DNA of 64,000 nucleotides, from assembly GCA_965279355.1 (NCBI GenBank), contig OZ257155.1, forward strand, positions 3,162,001 through 3,226,000. The letters are read 5' to 3'. Position numbers and translations under genes: made by a program. Below the pieces are notes generated by a model that saw only the letters and a program-made list of their open reading frames with translations, was not told where the DNA came from and did no database searches. The stretch comes from G965279355 sp965279355 (lineage in GTDB: Bacteria > Pseudomonadota > Alphaproteobacteria > CACIAM-22H2). Positions 26,103 through 35,499 of this stretch are shown here, in pieces. The stretch's first letter is position 1. The number at the start of each line of letters is the position of its first letter.

Positions 26103-27298
26103 GATAGACGTCGTAATAAACGGTCCAAAGGGCTGACGCGGGTGGCGAGGCCTGCCGCCGCATAGGATGCGAAGATCACCATAAATGGTTCGAGCGGCAG
26201 TCGGTAGCGAATGGACCCGATGGTCACCATATGGACGGCCGTCAGGTAAGTCGCCCAAAGCAGTATCGGAACGATGCTTCGAAAGCGTTCTCTGCCCTCA
26301 GAAACAAGAAAGACCAATGAAAGGAGAAGGACGGACCCGAAGCTAAGTAGCGAGACGGCGATAATTGCAGGTCGCTCAAAATCGGGCGTATAGGGCCAAA
26401 GGCGCCAGAACCGCACGAACTTCAGCCCGGCCAGTTCCACGAAACGCCCGGGATTCTCTTTTATGAATTCGACCGCTGCTGCCCGATAGGCGTTATTGCG
26501 CTCGACAGGGTCTTTGAATGTACCAATAGACCAGCGGTCCATATCCGCGCCTTTTAGGCTGTCGCTGACGCCGCCGCCGCTCTGATTTTGCGGGTTGTTT
26601 CCTGAAAACAAGACGATGCCATCTCCTAGGTCGAGCCTGACGAAGTGGTTGTATTTTTTGTAGTTATGAATCCACCATGGCGCCATGACTGCCGTGTAGA
26701 CGGCGCAATAGACGACAAGGCGCTTGAGTGTGTCCAACGGGCCGCGCCGATGAACAGCTACTGCGAAGGCAATCACCAGCAATGGAGCGAGTAAATCGAT
26801 CGTCGGCCGGATGAGAATTGAAAGAGCGAGGAGCGCGCTCGCTACAATGTAACGATCTTTGTAAAGGAGCAGGAAAGCGCTGCACAAAGTAAAGAGGTAT
26901 GCGGTTTCAGTCAGCCCGACGATCGAATAGAAGATAAAGTGCGGATAGATCGCCGCCGCGAGAGCGGCCAGGAGCGCTGCGCGTTGATCTTCAAATAACA
27001 CAATTGTCAGTCGATAGATTAGCCAGATTGTCGCTCCGGAAAGGCCAATGTCGGCGATCCGCAGACCTATACTGCCGCCCCATATCCACGTCCACAGCGG
27101 GTATAAGGGCATATAGATTTCGACGTCCATGACGCCGTTTCTTGCCAGGTCCGCGCCAGCGGTGACATAGGCGCGGGCGTCGGGGAAGTTGGGATCAGGG
27201 AAGAGCCATAGCGCCAGCAGTCGTAATATGACGCCGAGCGCAATGATGAGCGGTAGCCGCCTGTCCGGCTGGACTTGAAGGATTGCGAAGTTACTCAT
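26099..27298 (-). CDS. Polytopic GT-C-like membrane glycosyltransferase
   Basis: 399 aa with about nine hydrophobic segments. The first (PLIIALGVILRLLALWLF) is followed by a loop starting DPNFPDARAYV, the aspartate-bearing first loop of GT39/PMT-like enzymes. It probably transfers a sugar from polyprenyl phosphate in the periplasm. It overlaps the following methyltransferase-GT2 gene by 4 bases and the preceding GT2 gene by 8 bases, so the three are translated together. Substrate unknown. Confidence 0.7.
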   Translation of the reverse strand: MSNFAILQVQPDRRLPLIIALGVILRLLALWLFPDPNFPDARAYVTAGADLARNGVMDVEIYMPLYPLWTWIWGGSIGLRIADIGLSGATIWLIYRLTIVLFEDQRAALLAALAAAIYPHFIFYSIVGLTETAYLFTLCSAFLLLYKDRYIVASALLALSILIRPTIDLLAPLLVIAFAVAVHRRGPLDTLKRLVVYCAVYTAVMAPWWIHNYKKYNHFVRLDLGDGIVLFSGNNPQNQSGGGVSDSLKGADMDRWSIGTFKDPVERNNAYRAAAVEFIKENPGRFVELAGLKFVRFWRLWPYTPDFERPAIIAVSLLSFGSVLLLSLVFLVSEGRERFRSIVPILLWATYLTAVHMVTIGSIRYRLPLEPFMVIFASYAAAGLATRVSPLDRLLRRLS

Positions 27299-28223
27299 TC
27301 ACTGACGAAGGCGATACCGCCAGATATGCCATGCGCTTGGCTTCACGTCGTCCTCGAGCCATGCTGTCTAGGATTAAGCCGCTTGTGAACGCGATCACGG
27401 CGAGTAGCATAATTCCCGTGGAGAGAATGGCGGTCGGGAAGCGAGGTACGAGCCCTGTTTCGATATAGGTGACGAGTAGCGGTTCTGCGAGGGCCAGCGC
27501 GAGTGCAGTAAGAATCACGGCTAGAATTCCAAAGAACTGCAGTGGCTTTATTTCCTTGTATAGGAGTACGATTGTCGTACCTATCCGTAGACCGTCGGCG
27601 TATGTGTTGAGCTTACTTAGGGAGCCGGTTGGCCGTGCACGGTAGGCGCTTTCAACTTCTGCGACTGGCAAATTCAGTTCAAGCGCATGGACTGTCAATT
27701 CGGCTTCGATTTCAAAGCCGGCGGACAGACCCGGATATGATTTCACGAAACGCCGCGAAAAAACCCGATAGCCAGAGAAAATGTCGTCGAAGCGTTCTCC
27801 GAAAAGCCGAGCGACGGACCGCGTCATGAAACGATTGCCGATCTGGTGCCCGCGGCGCCAAGCGGCGGCGGGGTCGACGGCGATCCGCTTTCCCACGACC
27901 ATGTCAAGATGATCGGTCTGTAGGAGGCCGATCATCTTTGGTGCGTCCGCGGCGTCGTAGGTGCCGTCGCCATCGGCCATGACGTAGATGTCTGCATCTA
28001 CGTCGGCGAACATTCGCCGCACGACATAGCCTTTGCCCTGCTGGCTCTCGGCGCGGACCACGGCACCTGCGGCGCGCGCGATCTTTGCGGTCTCGTCGCT
28101 TGAATTGTTGTCGTAGACGTAAATGACTGCTTCTGGCAACGCGGCCTTGAACGCCCGCACGACATCGCCAATGGCAATGGCTTCGTTATGACAGGGCAGA
28201 AGGACTGCGACTCGGGGTGACAT
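27291..28223 (-). CDS. GT2 polyprenyl-phosphate-type glycosyltransferase with C-terminal membrane helices
   Basis: 310 aa. Begins VAVLLPCHNEAIAIGDVV; DxD-type metal site in MADGDGTYD; after ~230 two or three hydrophobic segments (LQFFGILAVILTALALALA and AILSTGIMLLAVIAFTSG). This is the DPM1/GtrB-like architecture that loads a sugar from a nucleotide donor onto undecaprenyl phosphate at the inner membrane. Pairs with the GT-C-like gene it overlaps at 27291-27298. Confidence 0.82.
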   Translation of the reverse strand: MSPRVAVLLPCHNEAIAIGDVVRAFKAALPEAVIYVYDNNSSDETAKIARAAGAVVRAESQQGKGYVVRRMFADVDADIYVMADGDGTYDAADAPKMIGLLQTDHLDMVVGKRIAVDPAAAWRRGHQIGNRFMTRSVARLFGERFDDIFSGYRVFSRRFVKSYPGLSAGFEIEAELTVHALELNLPVAEVESAYRARPTGSLSKLNTYADGLRIGTTIVLLYKEIKPLQFFGILAVILTALALALAEPLLVTYIETGLVPRFPTAILSTGIMLLAVIAFTSGLILDSMARGRREAKRMAYLAVSPSSVNE

Positions 28224-28231
28224 GGCTCTTG

Positions 28232-29659
28232 TTAACTCACTGGCGTCCGGGGGGACAAGGATACGTGTTGCCCGGCTCGTCGTTTAACGATCTCGACAGC
28301 GCCTGCGATGCCGATCAGGGCCGCCGGAATGACTGGCAGCAGATAGCGATTCTCCAGATGGATCAGCGCGTAGAGCCCGGCCAGCCCGACGAAGAGGAGC
28401 CACAAATACAGAAAAGCACTGCTTTTCATGGGGCGGGAGGCTGGAAACAGCACCAATAGGACAGGCAGCAGCACGAATCCGGCAAAGGCGACATAGGCCA
28501 AGGTCCGCCAGAGGTAGGCAGCCGCGAACAGAGCAATATCCGAGAAACGAGGTTCTGCGCGGATGCGCTCCAGCCACTCACCGGTCCCGGTCAGCACGCG
28601 CACGCCGCCGATCGTCTGGCCTACTTCGTTCCAGGTGTAGAAGGGGTCGAGGGCAATCTGGGCGAGTTTGGGCCCAAGATTGCGCAGCACGTTGCGCAGC
28701 AGGGCGACCGGGTGATCGGCGATTTCGGTGAAATAGGCCGCGCGCTGTGCCGCTTCGCTCTGGCGCGGATTGAGGCCTTCGCGCTCGAACAGCAGGCGGT
28801 TGACCCGCACTAGCTCTTCGAAGCTGAAATTCGGCGCTTCTGCCCGCACCAGCCGGTCGACAGGCCCGTCGCCGCTTAACATGTTTTTCTCTCCGCGCTT
28901 GCCCATCTCGAACAGCGGCTGCAGGAACGTCACCTGTCCACTGGTCGCGATGAAGGCGTGGCCGGTGCGATAGTGATTCCACCCCATATAGACGCCCGCC
29001 AGGGCCGCTGCAGGTACCAGGAAGGCGATCAGAGCCATGCTGCCGGCACGGCGGTGCCGCCAGGCGACAATCAGGAACGGAACCAGGACCAGCGGGGTGA
29101 AAACGAGCCCCACACCCCGGATCCACATGCTGTAGCCCCAGAGGATACCAAGTGCCGCGGCGGCGGCGACTGTGAGCGGCTCGCTGCGCAACCAGGCAGA
29201 GATCGCACTAAAAACGACAATGACAAACAGGCTGCCGTAGAGCGAATCCGTCAGGATCGCGAGATCGAACAGGAAGGCCACCGAACCGGTCCATGCCAGC
29301 GCCACGAAAGCGGGCCACAAGCCTGCCGGCCCGAAGATCTGCACCGCAACCCGCAGCACACACCACAGCGCGATCAGCGACAGGAGTGATTGCAGTGCGA
29401 TCACAACAGGCATCGCGAAGTCGCCGGTCAGTGCTGTCACACCCGCAAGGATCAGCGGATAGCCCAGAGGCCGGAAGACTGTTGGTGGCAGTGCAGCGCT
29501 ATTGAATCCGGAGTCGTGAAGCCATTGTGTGCCGCTGAGTATCAATCGCGCGATATCGCGATACTCACCGGAGTCCGGATAATAAACTGGTCCAATGGCG
29601 AAGATCGCAATCAGCTTCACGGCGGCGGCAAAGCCGAATGCTATATGGACCGGGGTCAT
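28232..29659 (-). CDS. Polytopic GT-C-like membrane glycosyltransferase
   Basis: 475 aa, about ten hydrophobic segments. The N-terminus (IAFGFAAAVKLIAIFAIG) leads into a loop with YYPDSGEYRDIARLI, again the acidic first periplasmic loop of GT39-like transferases. Third such gene in the block. It overlaps the upstream methyltransferase gene by 4 bases (ATGA) and ends 8 bases before the next GT2 gene. Which GT2 makes its donor is not certain; the GtrB-like enzyme at 30374 is the likely partner. Confidence 0.68.
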   Translation of the reverse strand: MTPVHIAFGFAAAVKLIAIFAIGPVYYPDSGEYRDIARLILSGTQWLHDSGFNSAALPPTVFRPLGYPLILAGVTALTGDFAMPVVIALQSLLSLIALWCVLRVAVQIFGPAGLWPAFVALAWTGSVAFLFDLAILTDSLYGSLFVIVVFSAISAWLRSEPLTVAAAAALGILWGYSMWIRGVGLVFTPLVLVPFLIVAWRHRRAGSMALIAFLVPAAALAGVYMGWNHYRTGHAFIATSGQVTFLQPLFEMGKRGEKNMLSGDGPVDRLVRAEAPNFSFEELVRVNRLLFEREGLNPRQSEAAQRAAYFTEIADHPVALLRNVLRNLGPKLAQIALDPFYTWNEVGQTIGGVRVLTGTGEWLERIRAEPRFSDIALFAAAYLWRTLAYVAFAGFVLLPVLLVLFPASRPMKSSAFLYLWLLFVGLAGLYALIHLENRYLLPVIPAALIGIAGAVEIVKRRAGQHVSLSPRTPVS

Positions 29660-30393
29660 GCCGCGCGTGCCACCGCGAGCAGCGATCCGCCGACCGGAAG
29701 GCTGAAATGCCGCATCAGCGCGGACTCGGCGATGAGAAGCTGCCGCAAAACGGCGTTCACCGGTGCTGGCGGCACAGCCAGCGCTCCGGCGGTGGATACG
29801 CCGCCACCGGTGGCCCGGCTGGCGATACGAAGCGCCGCCATCGCCGGAAACAGGAAGAAATTGAAATAGCTCGCGCGTTCCTGCCGTAGTCCGCCTGCCC
29901 GCAGGGCGCCGGCCAGAAGCGGTTTATCGTAGCGGCGCAGATGCCCGTGCCGCACGTCATGCTCGCTCCACAGTAGCCGCAAGGCGGGAACGGCAATCAC
30001 CACGGCCCCGCCCGGCCGCAGTTTGCGCCGGACTGTGGTCAGAGCCGCGCCGTCATCCGCCAGATGTTCGAGCACGTCCAGCAGCAGGATCACATCCTGG
30101 CTGTGATTGGGCAGAGGAATATCGTTAGGCAGAGTGCCAGCCATGATCGTCGCCGCCCCGCTCTGCTCCTGTGCAAACCCTCGCGCCAGGGCTTCCCCCT
30201 CGATGCCGGTGACTGTTCCGAACGTGGCGAGCATCGGAAGGTTGCCGCCGGTGCCGCAGCCGATTTCACAGATTGCCGCGCCGGCTGGCAACGCGAAGCC
30301 TTTCAGGGTATCGGCAATGATGCGACGCCGTCCCGTGAACCACCAGTGGCGATCCTCGATCCGCGCCATCTCATCAAAGAGCGCTTTTTCCAT
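29656..30393 (-). CDS. Class I SAM-dependent methyltransferase
   Basis: 245 aa. N-terminal HWWFTGRRRI, common to methyltransferases that accompany polyprenyl-linked glycan genes, then motif I CEIGCGTGGN, and LLDVLEHLADD and GGAVVIAVPAL as the later core motifs. A hydrophobic patch near residues 175-190 may contact membrane lipid. It overlaps the GtrB-like gene by 20 bases upstream and the GT-C gene by 4 bases downstream. Substrate probably a lipid-linked sugar, by context only. Confidence 0.82.
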   Translation of the reverse strand: MEKALFDEMARIEDRHWWFTGRRRIIADTLKGFALPAGAAICEIGCGTGGNLPMLATFGTVTGIEGEALARGFAQEQSGAATIMAGTLPNDIPLPNHSQDVILLLDVLEHLADDGAALTTVRRKLRPGGAVVIAVPALRLLWSEHDVRHGHLRRYDKPLLAGALRAGGLRQERASYFNFFLFPAMAALRIASRATGGGVSTAGALAVPPAPVNAVLRQLLIAESALMRHFSLPVGGSLLAVARAA

Positions 30394-31375
30394 GCTCCGT
30401 TCCGCTGGGCGTTTGGGCGTCGTAGATACGCTCGATCAGATAGAGTGGCCGCTGCTTGGTCTCGGCATAAATGCGCCCGACATATTCTCCGATGACCCCC
30501 AGTGTGATCATCTGTATGCCGCCCAGGAAAAGAACGACCGTCAGCAACGATGCGTAGCCGGGAACATCGATGCTGTGCGTAAAGGCGAGGGTGATGATGA
30601 ACAATGCATAGACGAACGATGCCGCGGCAATAGCGCCGCCGAGATAGGTCCAGATCCGCAAGGGGAGCGTGCTCGCGGATGTGAAGCCGTCGAGCGCGAA
30701 GTTCCACAGACGCCAGTAGCTCCATTTCGTGCGGCCGGCTGCCCGCGATTCACGACGGTAGGGGACGATCGCTTGCCGATAGCCCAGCCACGCGATCAGG
30801 CTCTTGGTAAAGCGAGTGCGTTCGGGAAGGGCCTTCAGGGCATCGATCGCGGTGCGATCGAGCAGGCAGAAATCGCCGACATCGGGCGTGATGGCTGCTT
30901 CCGCGAGATAATTGTGCAGGCGGTAAAACCAGCTAGCAGTGACACGCTTGGTTGTGGTGTCGACGGAGCGGTCCACGCGGCGGCTGCGTACAATCCGGAA
31001 GCCTTCCCGCCAGCGTTCCACCATCTCAGGAATCACTTCGGGCGGATCCTGAAGATCGCAGTCGATCAGAATAGCGGCTTCGCCACGCGCGGCCGACAGG
31101 CCGGCCATGATCGCCGCCTCCTTGCCGAAATTTCGACTGAGATCGACGACGCGCAGTCGCCGGTCGTTTCTCTGGTGTTCGAGCAGCGCGCTCAGCGTCG
31201 CATCGGTACTGCCGTCATTGACGAAGACTATCTCGGCAGTCAGTCCGCCGGCGGTCACTGCGTCATTCAGGCGGGTGAGGAAGGGAGTGATATTCCCGGC
31301 TTCATTGAAGACGGGGACCACGATCGACACTGTGCCGGACATGCGCGATTGATTTTCTGTCGATCCGCTCGTCAT
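30374..31375 (-). CDS. GtrB/DPM-like GT2 glycosyltransferase with C-terminal membrane pair
   Basis: 333 aa. SIVVPVFNEAGNITPF opens the GT2 domain near residue 16; the DxD is in LIDCDLQDPPE; CLLDRTAIDALKALPER follows, as in GtrB/ArnC-type undecaprenyl-phosphate glycosyltransferases. Two C-terminal transmembrane helices (IWTYLGGAIAAASFVYALF and LLTVVLFLGGIQMITLG), then a short RPLYLIE tail, complete the family pattern. ATG 31375 used; ATG 31342 also fits. Confidence 0.88.
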   Translation of the reverse strand: MTSGSTENQSRMSGTVSIVVPVFNEAGNITPFLTRLNDAVTAGGLTAEIVFVNDGSTDATLSALLEHQRNDRRLRVVDLSRNFGKEAAIMAGLSAARGEAAILIDCDLQDPPEVIPEMVERWREGFRIVRSRRVDRSVDTTTKRVTASWFYRLHNYLAEAAITPDVGDFCLLDRTAIDALKALPERTRFTKSLIAWLGYRQAIVPYRRESRAAGRTKWSYWRLWNFALDGFTSASTLPLRIWTYLGGAIAAASFVYALFIITLAFTHSIDVPGYASLLTVVLFLGGIQMITLGVIGEYVGRIYAETKQRPLYLIERIYDAQTPSGTEHGKSAL

Positions 31376-31464
31376 CGTGGCGGTGCTCTATCGGTGACCA
31401 CGACCCCCGTGGCTGGCAGTTCGGCGCAGTATCCACGAACTGCGTCCTGCATTCCATCCGTGCG

Positions 31465-32409
31465 TCAGGAAGCCGTGGGCGGGTCTTTTTTGCGGTGGAT
31501 CAGCCACAACAGGCCGCCCGGCAGGCCGACGACGATCTGGGCCAAGCCGAAGCAGATGGATATCGCCAGGGCGTCCGGCGAGGCGATCCCGATCTGGGAG
31601 AACCCGACGACCATGGCGCCTTCGCGCACGCCCCAGCCGGCCACGGAAACCGGGATAGTCGTCGCAAGAATGACGGCGGGGACGATGATCAGGCAGTCGA
31701 GGAAACCGGCTGCGACCCCGAGCGCACCCGCGAGCACGAAGATCGAAGCGACGGTGAGTACATGAATCATCGCCGACCAGCCGACCAGCTGGGCAGCTGG
31801 CCCGAAACCGTAGAACAGCGATCGAAAATCGGCGGCTAGTTCGCCGAACGGGCGCGTCACCCGCCAGCGGCCCAGCGTCATCGCAATCTGGCGCCCGGCG
31901 ATCAGAAAAAGAAGAATTCCGGCGCAACCTACGGCGACCAGGATCGTCATGCCGTGGGTGATCACAGGGTCGCTGACACGGTCAAGCAGCAACGGCAGCG
32001 TGACGGCCATCAGAATGACCAGCACCATTAACGCCAGTACGCGATCGCCGAGAACGATGTTCACGGCCTTTCCAAGACGCGTACCGTCCTGTGTCACCAT
32101 CCACACCCGCACGGCATCACCACCGATTGAAGACGGCAAGGTCTGGTTGAAGAACAAGCCGATCAAGACGATCCGCGAAGCACGCCCGAATTCAATCAGC
32201 ACGCCCATGGTCTGTGCGACCACGCGCCAGCGCTGTGTCGCCGCAATGGCCTGAACGCCGAGGACGAACACCGCGAACGCGGCGCCGGACAGCGATAGTC
32301 CCGCGAGCCGGCTCTGCATCTCGTTGAAGTCGATGCGGCTGACCAGAAACCAGATGAGCAGGACCGAAACGGCGGCCTTGGCGAGGGCAAAAAGAACGCG
32401 ACGATTCAT
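31465..32409 (-). CDS. Lysylphosphatidylglycerol synthase TM-region / YbhN-like flippase-type membrane protein
   Basis: 314 aa, about eight hydrophobic segments. The signature N-F-N-Q-T-L-P-S-S-I-G-G-D-A (in FFNQTLPSSIGGDA at ~90-103) and WGVREGAMV near the C-terminus identify the LPG_synthase_TM/UPF0104 family, whose members in glycan clusters are suspected lipid-linked sugar flippases. It lacks the soluble aminoacyl-transfer domain of MprF. Here it may move a polyprenyl-phosphate sugar across the inner membrane for the GT-C enzymes. 89 bases separate it from the GtrB-like gene. Confidence 0.8.
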   Translation of the reverse strand: MNRRVLFALAKAAVSVLLIWFLVSRIDFNEMQSRLAGLSLSGAAFAVFVLGVQAIAATQRWRVVAQTMGVLIEFGRASRIVLIGLFFNQTLPSSIGGDAVRVWMVTQDGTRLGKAVNIVLGDRVLALMVLVILMAVTLPLLLDRVSDPVITHGMTILVAVGCAGILLFLIAGRQIAMTLGRWRVTRPFGELAADFRSLFYGFGPAAQLVGWSAMIHVLTVASIFVLAGALGVAAGFLDCLIIVPAVILATTIPVSVAGWGVREGAMVVGFSQIGIASPDALAISICFGLAQIVVGLPGGLLWLIHRKKDPPTAS

Positions 32410-32434
32410 GGCAAAACCGGACGGTTCCGGCGGG

Positions 32435-33361
32435 TTATACGGTCAGCCTTGCGGGCTGGAATGTGTCGGCAGAGCCCTGTGACGGGCCCAGATGGGGCGC
32501 TGCTTCCGAATAGCACAAGCGGGTCTGTACGTCGCCCCCGCCGAGATTGCGCATGGTGAACACTCGGGATTTCGCCTCGGCACCGGCCAGGTGGAGAATC
32601 CCGAGCGGCGTATACGGCGCATAAGGTTCGACGAACGCGCGTTGTTTGGGGTCATAGGCCGGCGCGGCATCGCCGACCATCCAGTTGCAATAGGCGGGCA
32701 GGATATTGGTCGGCAGGTTACGGGTGAGGATCGCGTGGTTCAGCGCAATCTGCTCGACAAAGAAGAATCGCGTCCGCTGCAGGACCGCCGTCATCGTTGT
32801 TGCCCATGCATCCCAGTGCGGGGCATCCGCGCGGAGTGCGAACACGCCGACATTGAGCATAGGATGCCGTCCCAGCTTTTCAGCGACGCGCCAGCCGAAC
32901 GCAGTGCGGTAGCATTTATAGGTCAGGGTCCAGCCGAAAATTTTTGGCCGCTTGTAGTGACGTTTGTAGGCGCGGTCGATTTCGGTCGCGATCGCCAGTT
33001 CACCGCCCTTAGCCACCGACAGATAGAGATCGACAACGCTCCAATCTTGAATCCATGCGTCGGCATCGACCCAGAAATAGAGCTCATATCCGGGAAAGTG
33101 CTTGCGCAAAAACGGGCGGCTCACCTGGGCACGAAACGAACGCTTGGTATCCGCCATGCCGGGAAATTCGACATCCCAACCCGGCGCAACGACGAGAGCG
33201 CCCTGGCTCTGCAGCCAGGAGACTTGGTCTGGATCGAGGCCGAGATCGAGGATGCCGATTGGTACCGCGTGGCCTGCCTGGTGGGCGCGAATCGACCGGA
33301 CGAGATCGGAGAGGAGCGGGAAATAGCCGGAATCGGCCGCGCTGCAGATGATCAGGCTCAT
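32435..33361 (-). CDS. GT-A-fold glycosyltransferase (GT8-like)
   Basis: 308 aa from ATG 33361 (GTG 33400 would add 13 residues). MSLIICSAADSGYFPLL opens a GT-A fold; the metal site is WVDADAWIQD; the FFVEQIALNHAI and GILHLAG segments resemble GT8-like or DUF-type glycosyltransferases of polysaccharide loci. It is the first gene of the 33361-22250 block and faces a methyltransferase gene across a 164-base divergent region. Donor and acceptor unknown. Confidence 0.7.
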   Translation of the reverse strand: MSLIICSAADSGYFPLLSDLVRSIRAHQAGHAVPIGILDLGLDPDQVSWLQSQGALVVAPGWDVEFPGMADTKRSFRAQVSRPFLRKHFPGYELYFWVDADAWIQDWSVVDLYLSVAKGGELAIATEIDRAYKRHYKRPKIFGWTLTYKCYRTAFGWRVAEKLGRHPMLNVGVFALRADAPHWDAWATTMTAVLQRTRFFFVEQIALNHAILTRNLPTNILPAYCNWMVGDAAPAYDPKQRAFVEPYAPYTPLGILHLAGAEAKSRVFTMRNLGGGDVQTRLCYSEAAPHLGPSQGSADTFQPARLTV

Positions 33362-33426
33362 GCGGGCATTGGGCTGGGAAGCGAGGCGGCCATAATGCAC
33401 GGATTCTTCCGAAAAAGGTTAATGTT

Positions 33427-33440
33427 TCCAGCCGGCTGGA
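33427..33440. promoter_or_regulatory. 14-base palindrome in a divergent promoter region
   Basis: TCCAGCCGGCTGGA is a perfect palindrome between the divergent starts at 33361 (minus) and 33526 (plus). Its position suits a shared operator, but it is short and GC-rich, so chance is a real possibility. I could not pick out convincing -35/-10 pairs in the gap. Confidence 0.25.
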
Positions 33441-33525
33441 CGACGCCAGCTTGTACGCGCGTTGGGCTACCCGGTACAGTGCGGCCCATCTTTCACAGGC
33501 GCGTCGCGTCGCATGGACTAGTTGA

Positions 33526-34356
33526 ATGCCTGTCTTCAATCGCCTCGTCTCGCTGTACGAAAAACACGGCATCCGAATCGCGGCCGGCTTTAGCCCTTGG
33601 CGTTATGCCAATCTGCCGCAGGTCAATTTCACCTGGTTTATCGGCAAGGACGGGAAGAGCCTGACCAATGGCCTCGGCATCGCGCCGCTGGAACTGTATT
33701 TCCTTGAGACGCTGTTTGACAGATTCAAGCCTCAATCGATTTTCGTCATCGGTAATTCCTGGGGCTGGAGCACGCTGGCGCTGGCGCTGCTGAATCCGAC
33801 CGCGCGAATCGTCGCGATCGATGCTGGTTTCGATGAGAACACGCTTCAGGGTCTCGACTTCACAAATCGCGTGGCTGCCGCGGAGGGCCTCAACGTCAAG
33901 GTCATCAAGGCGGTGTCGCCGCAGGACGTGCCGGCGGTTCTGAACGCCGAGTTCGACGGTCCCGTCGAGTTCGCCTTCATTGATGGCCTGCATACCAAGG
34001 AGCAGGTGTTTCTCGATTTTGAGGCGATCCTGCCGCTGGCGTCGCCCGATGCCGTCTACCTCTTTCACGACGTGCAGGAATTTGCACTCGGCGAAGGCGT
34101 CGCACGCGCGGCACAGAAACGCGGGCTGCCTTGGTTCCCGCTGGAAGGTACGACATCGGGGATGGCAATTCTGTTCGATCCGCAGCGCCATCGGCCGGTC
34201 GCCGATGCCATCGCCCCCTTTCGCGCCAGCGATGAGGGACGGGCGATCATGGCGGGCGAGGTCTATCGCTCGACGCATCGCCGGCGTCTGAAATGGCGGC
34301 GCAGCTTTGACAAGCGCGTCCGCAAGCTCAAGCAGCTCTTGGGCGGGACCAGATAG
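33526..34356 (+). CDS. Class I SAM-dependent methyltransferase (Methyltransf_24-like)
   Basis: 276 aa. The SAM region is IFVIGNSWGWSTLALALL followed by IVAIDAGFDENTL; the later FAFIDGLHTKEQVFLDFEA and VYLFHDVQEF segments match the Methyltransf_24 pattern, with acidic and His residues that can bind a metal. Probably methylates a sugar or a small hydroxylated substrate. It opens the plus-strand run galE-lptF and is divergent from the GT8-like gene. Confidence 0.78.
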   Translation: MPVFNRLVSLYEKHGIRIAAGFSPWRYANLPQVNFTWFIGKDGKSLTNGLGIAPLELYFLETLFDRFKPQSIFVIGNSWGWSTLALALLNPTARIVAIDAGFDENTLQGLDFTNRVAAAEGLNVKVIKAVSPQDVPAVLNAEFDGPVEFAFIDGLHTKEQVFLDFEAILPLASPDAVYLFHDVQEFALGEGVARAAQKRGLPWFPLEGTTSGMAILFDPQRHRPVADAIAPFRASDEGRAIMAGEVYRSTHRRRLKWRRSFDKRVRKLKQLLGGTR

Positions 34357-34437
34357 GTCCAGCCCCGCTTTCGTCACAGGCAATGCCTCATTGATGATAC
34401 TTGGCGTTTATGACACCCGCGCGGTATCACCGGGGTC

Positions 34438-35484
34438 ATGACACGCGCCGTTCTCGTCACCGGGGGTGCAGGCTATGTCGGGAGCCATGCCGCGAAGGCG
34501 CTCGCCGCTGCCGGCTATCTCCCTGTAACTGTTGATAATCTTTCCCGTGGTCACCGCTGGGCGGTGAAATGGGGGCCGCTCGAAGAGGGCGATCTGCTGG
34601 ACCGCACCTTCCTTGACGGCGTTATCGAGAAATGGCGGCCTGAGGCCGTGATGCACTTCGCCGGACTGATCGCCGTCGGCGAGTCCGTCGCCAAGCCCGA
34701 TCTCTATTATCGCCACAACGTCGTGGCTTCGCTGGTGCTGATGGAGGCCCTTCGCGCCCATGGCATCAACCGGATGGTATTTTCCAGCACAGCCGCCGTC
34801 TACGGCGTGCCCGAATCGTCGCCCATTCCCGAAACAGCGCTGCGCAAGGCGATCAATCCCTACGGCACCAGCAAGCTCCTGGTGGAAGCGATGCTTGCCG
34901 ATTTCGGTGTCGCCTTCGGACTGCGCTCGATGGCGCTGCGTTACTTCAACGCCTCCGGCGCCGATCCCGAGGGCCAGATCGGCGAGGCCCATGATCCGGA
35001 AACGCACCTGATTCCGCTGGCGATGGATGCCGCGATCGGGCGAGGTCCCGCGCTGACGGTGTATGGCGAGGATTATCCGACCCCAGACGGCACCTGTATC
35101 CGCGACTACATCCACGTAACCGACCTGGTCTCGGCCCATGTGCTGGCGCTGGATGCCCTGGCGGCGGCCTCGCCGGGCGAGCACCGCGCCTACAATCTCG
35201 GCACCGGACAGGGCTTTTCGGTTCGTGAAGTCCTGAATGCCATCGAACGCGTCTCGGGTCGCAAGGTCCCGCATACGATTGGGCCTCGCCGTCCCGGCGA
35301 TTCCCCTGCGCTGGTGGCGGATCCGGCGCGTGCGCGCGAAAAGCTCGGCTGGACCCCCACGCATTCGGATATCGACACGATCGTGCGCACGGCCTGGGCT
35401 TGGACCATGCGCGATATGGCGGGCAAAGGGGGCAATTCCGGAGCCGATTCCGGAGATCGTCAGGGCCGCGTAATCGCTCTATAA
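34438..35484 (+). CDS. galE: UDP-glucose 4-epimerase
   Basis: 348 aa. NAD motif GGAGYVG at 9-15, active-site Y142/K146 (YGTSK), and the GalE-specific YFNASGADPEGQIGE and NLGTGQGFSV blocks. Interconverts UDP-Glc/UDP-Gal (perhaps also HexNAc forms) and so supplies sugars for the adjacent envelope glycan genes. The start ATG 34438 gives a normal N-terminus. The lptF start is 15 bases after its stop. Confidence 0.92.
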   Translation: MTRAVLVTGGAGYVGSHAAKALAAAGYLPVTVDNLSRGHRWAVKWGPLEEGDLLDRTFLDGVIEKWRPEAVMHFAGLIAVGESVAKPDLYYRHNVVASLVLMEALRAHGINRMVFSSTAAVYGVPESSPIPETALRKAINPYGTSKLLVEAMLADFGVAFGLRSMALRYFNASGADPEGQIGEAHDPETHLIPLAMDAAIGRGPALTVYGEDYPTPDGTCIRDYIHVTDLVSAHVLALDALAAASPGEHRAYNLGTGQGFSVREVLNAIERVSGRKVPHTIGPRRPGDSPALVADPARAREKLGWTPTHSDIDTIVRTAWAWTMRDMAGKGGNSGADSGDRQGRVIAL

Positions 35485-35499
35485 TCCTCCGATTCTGCC

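Noticed and set aside
30107..31765. 552-codon plus-strand open frame
   Set aside because: Antisense to a methyltransferase and a GtrB-like GT2 with full motifs; no recognisable protein features.
35480..35485. TATAAT just before lptF as a promoter
   Set aside because: It contains the galE stop codon and lies only 14 bases before the lptF ATG, too close for a promoter with leader and ribosome site; likely coincidence.
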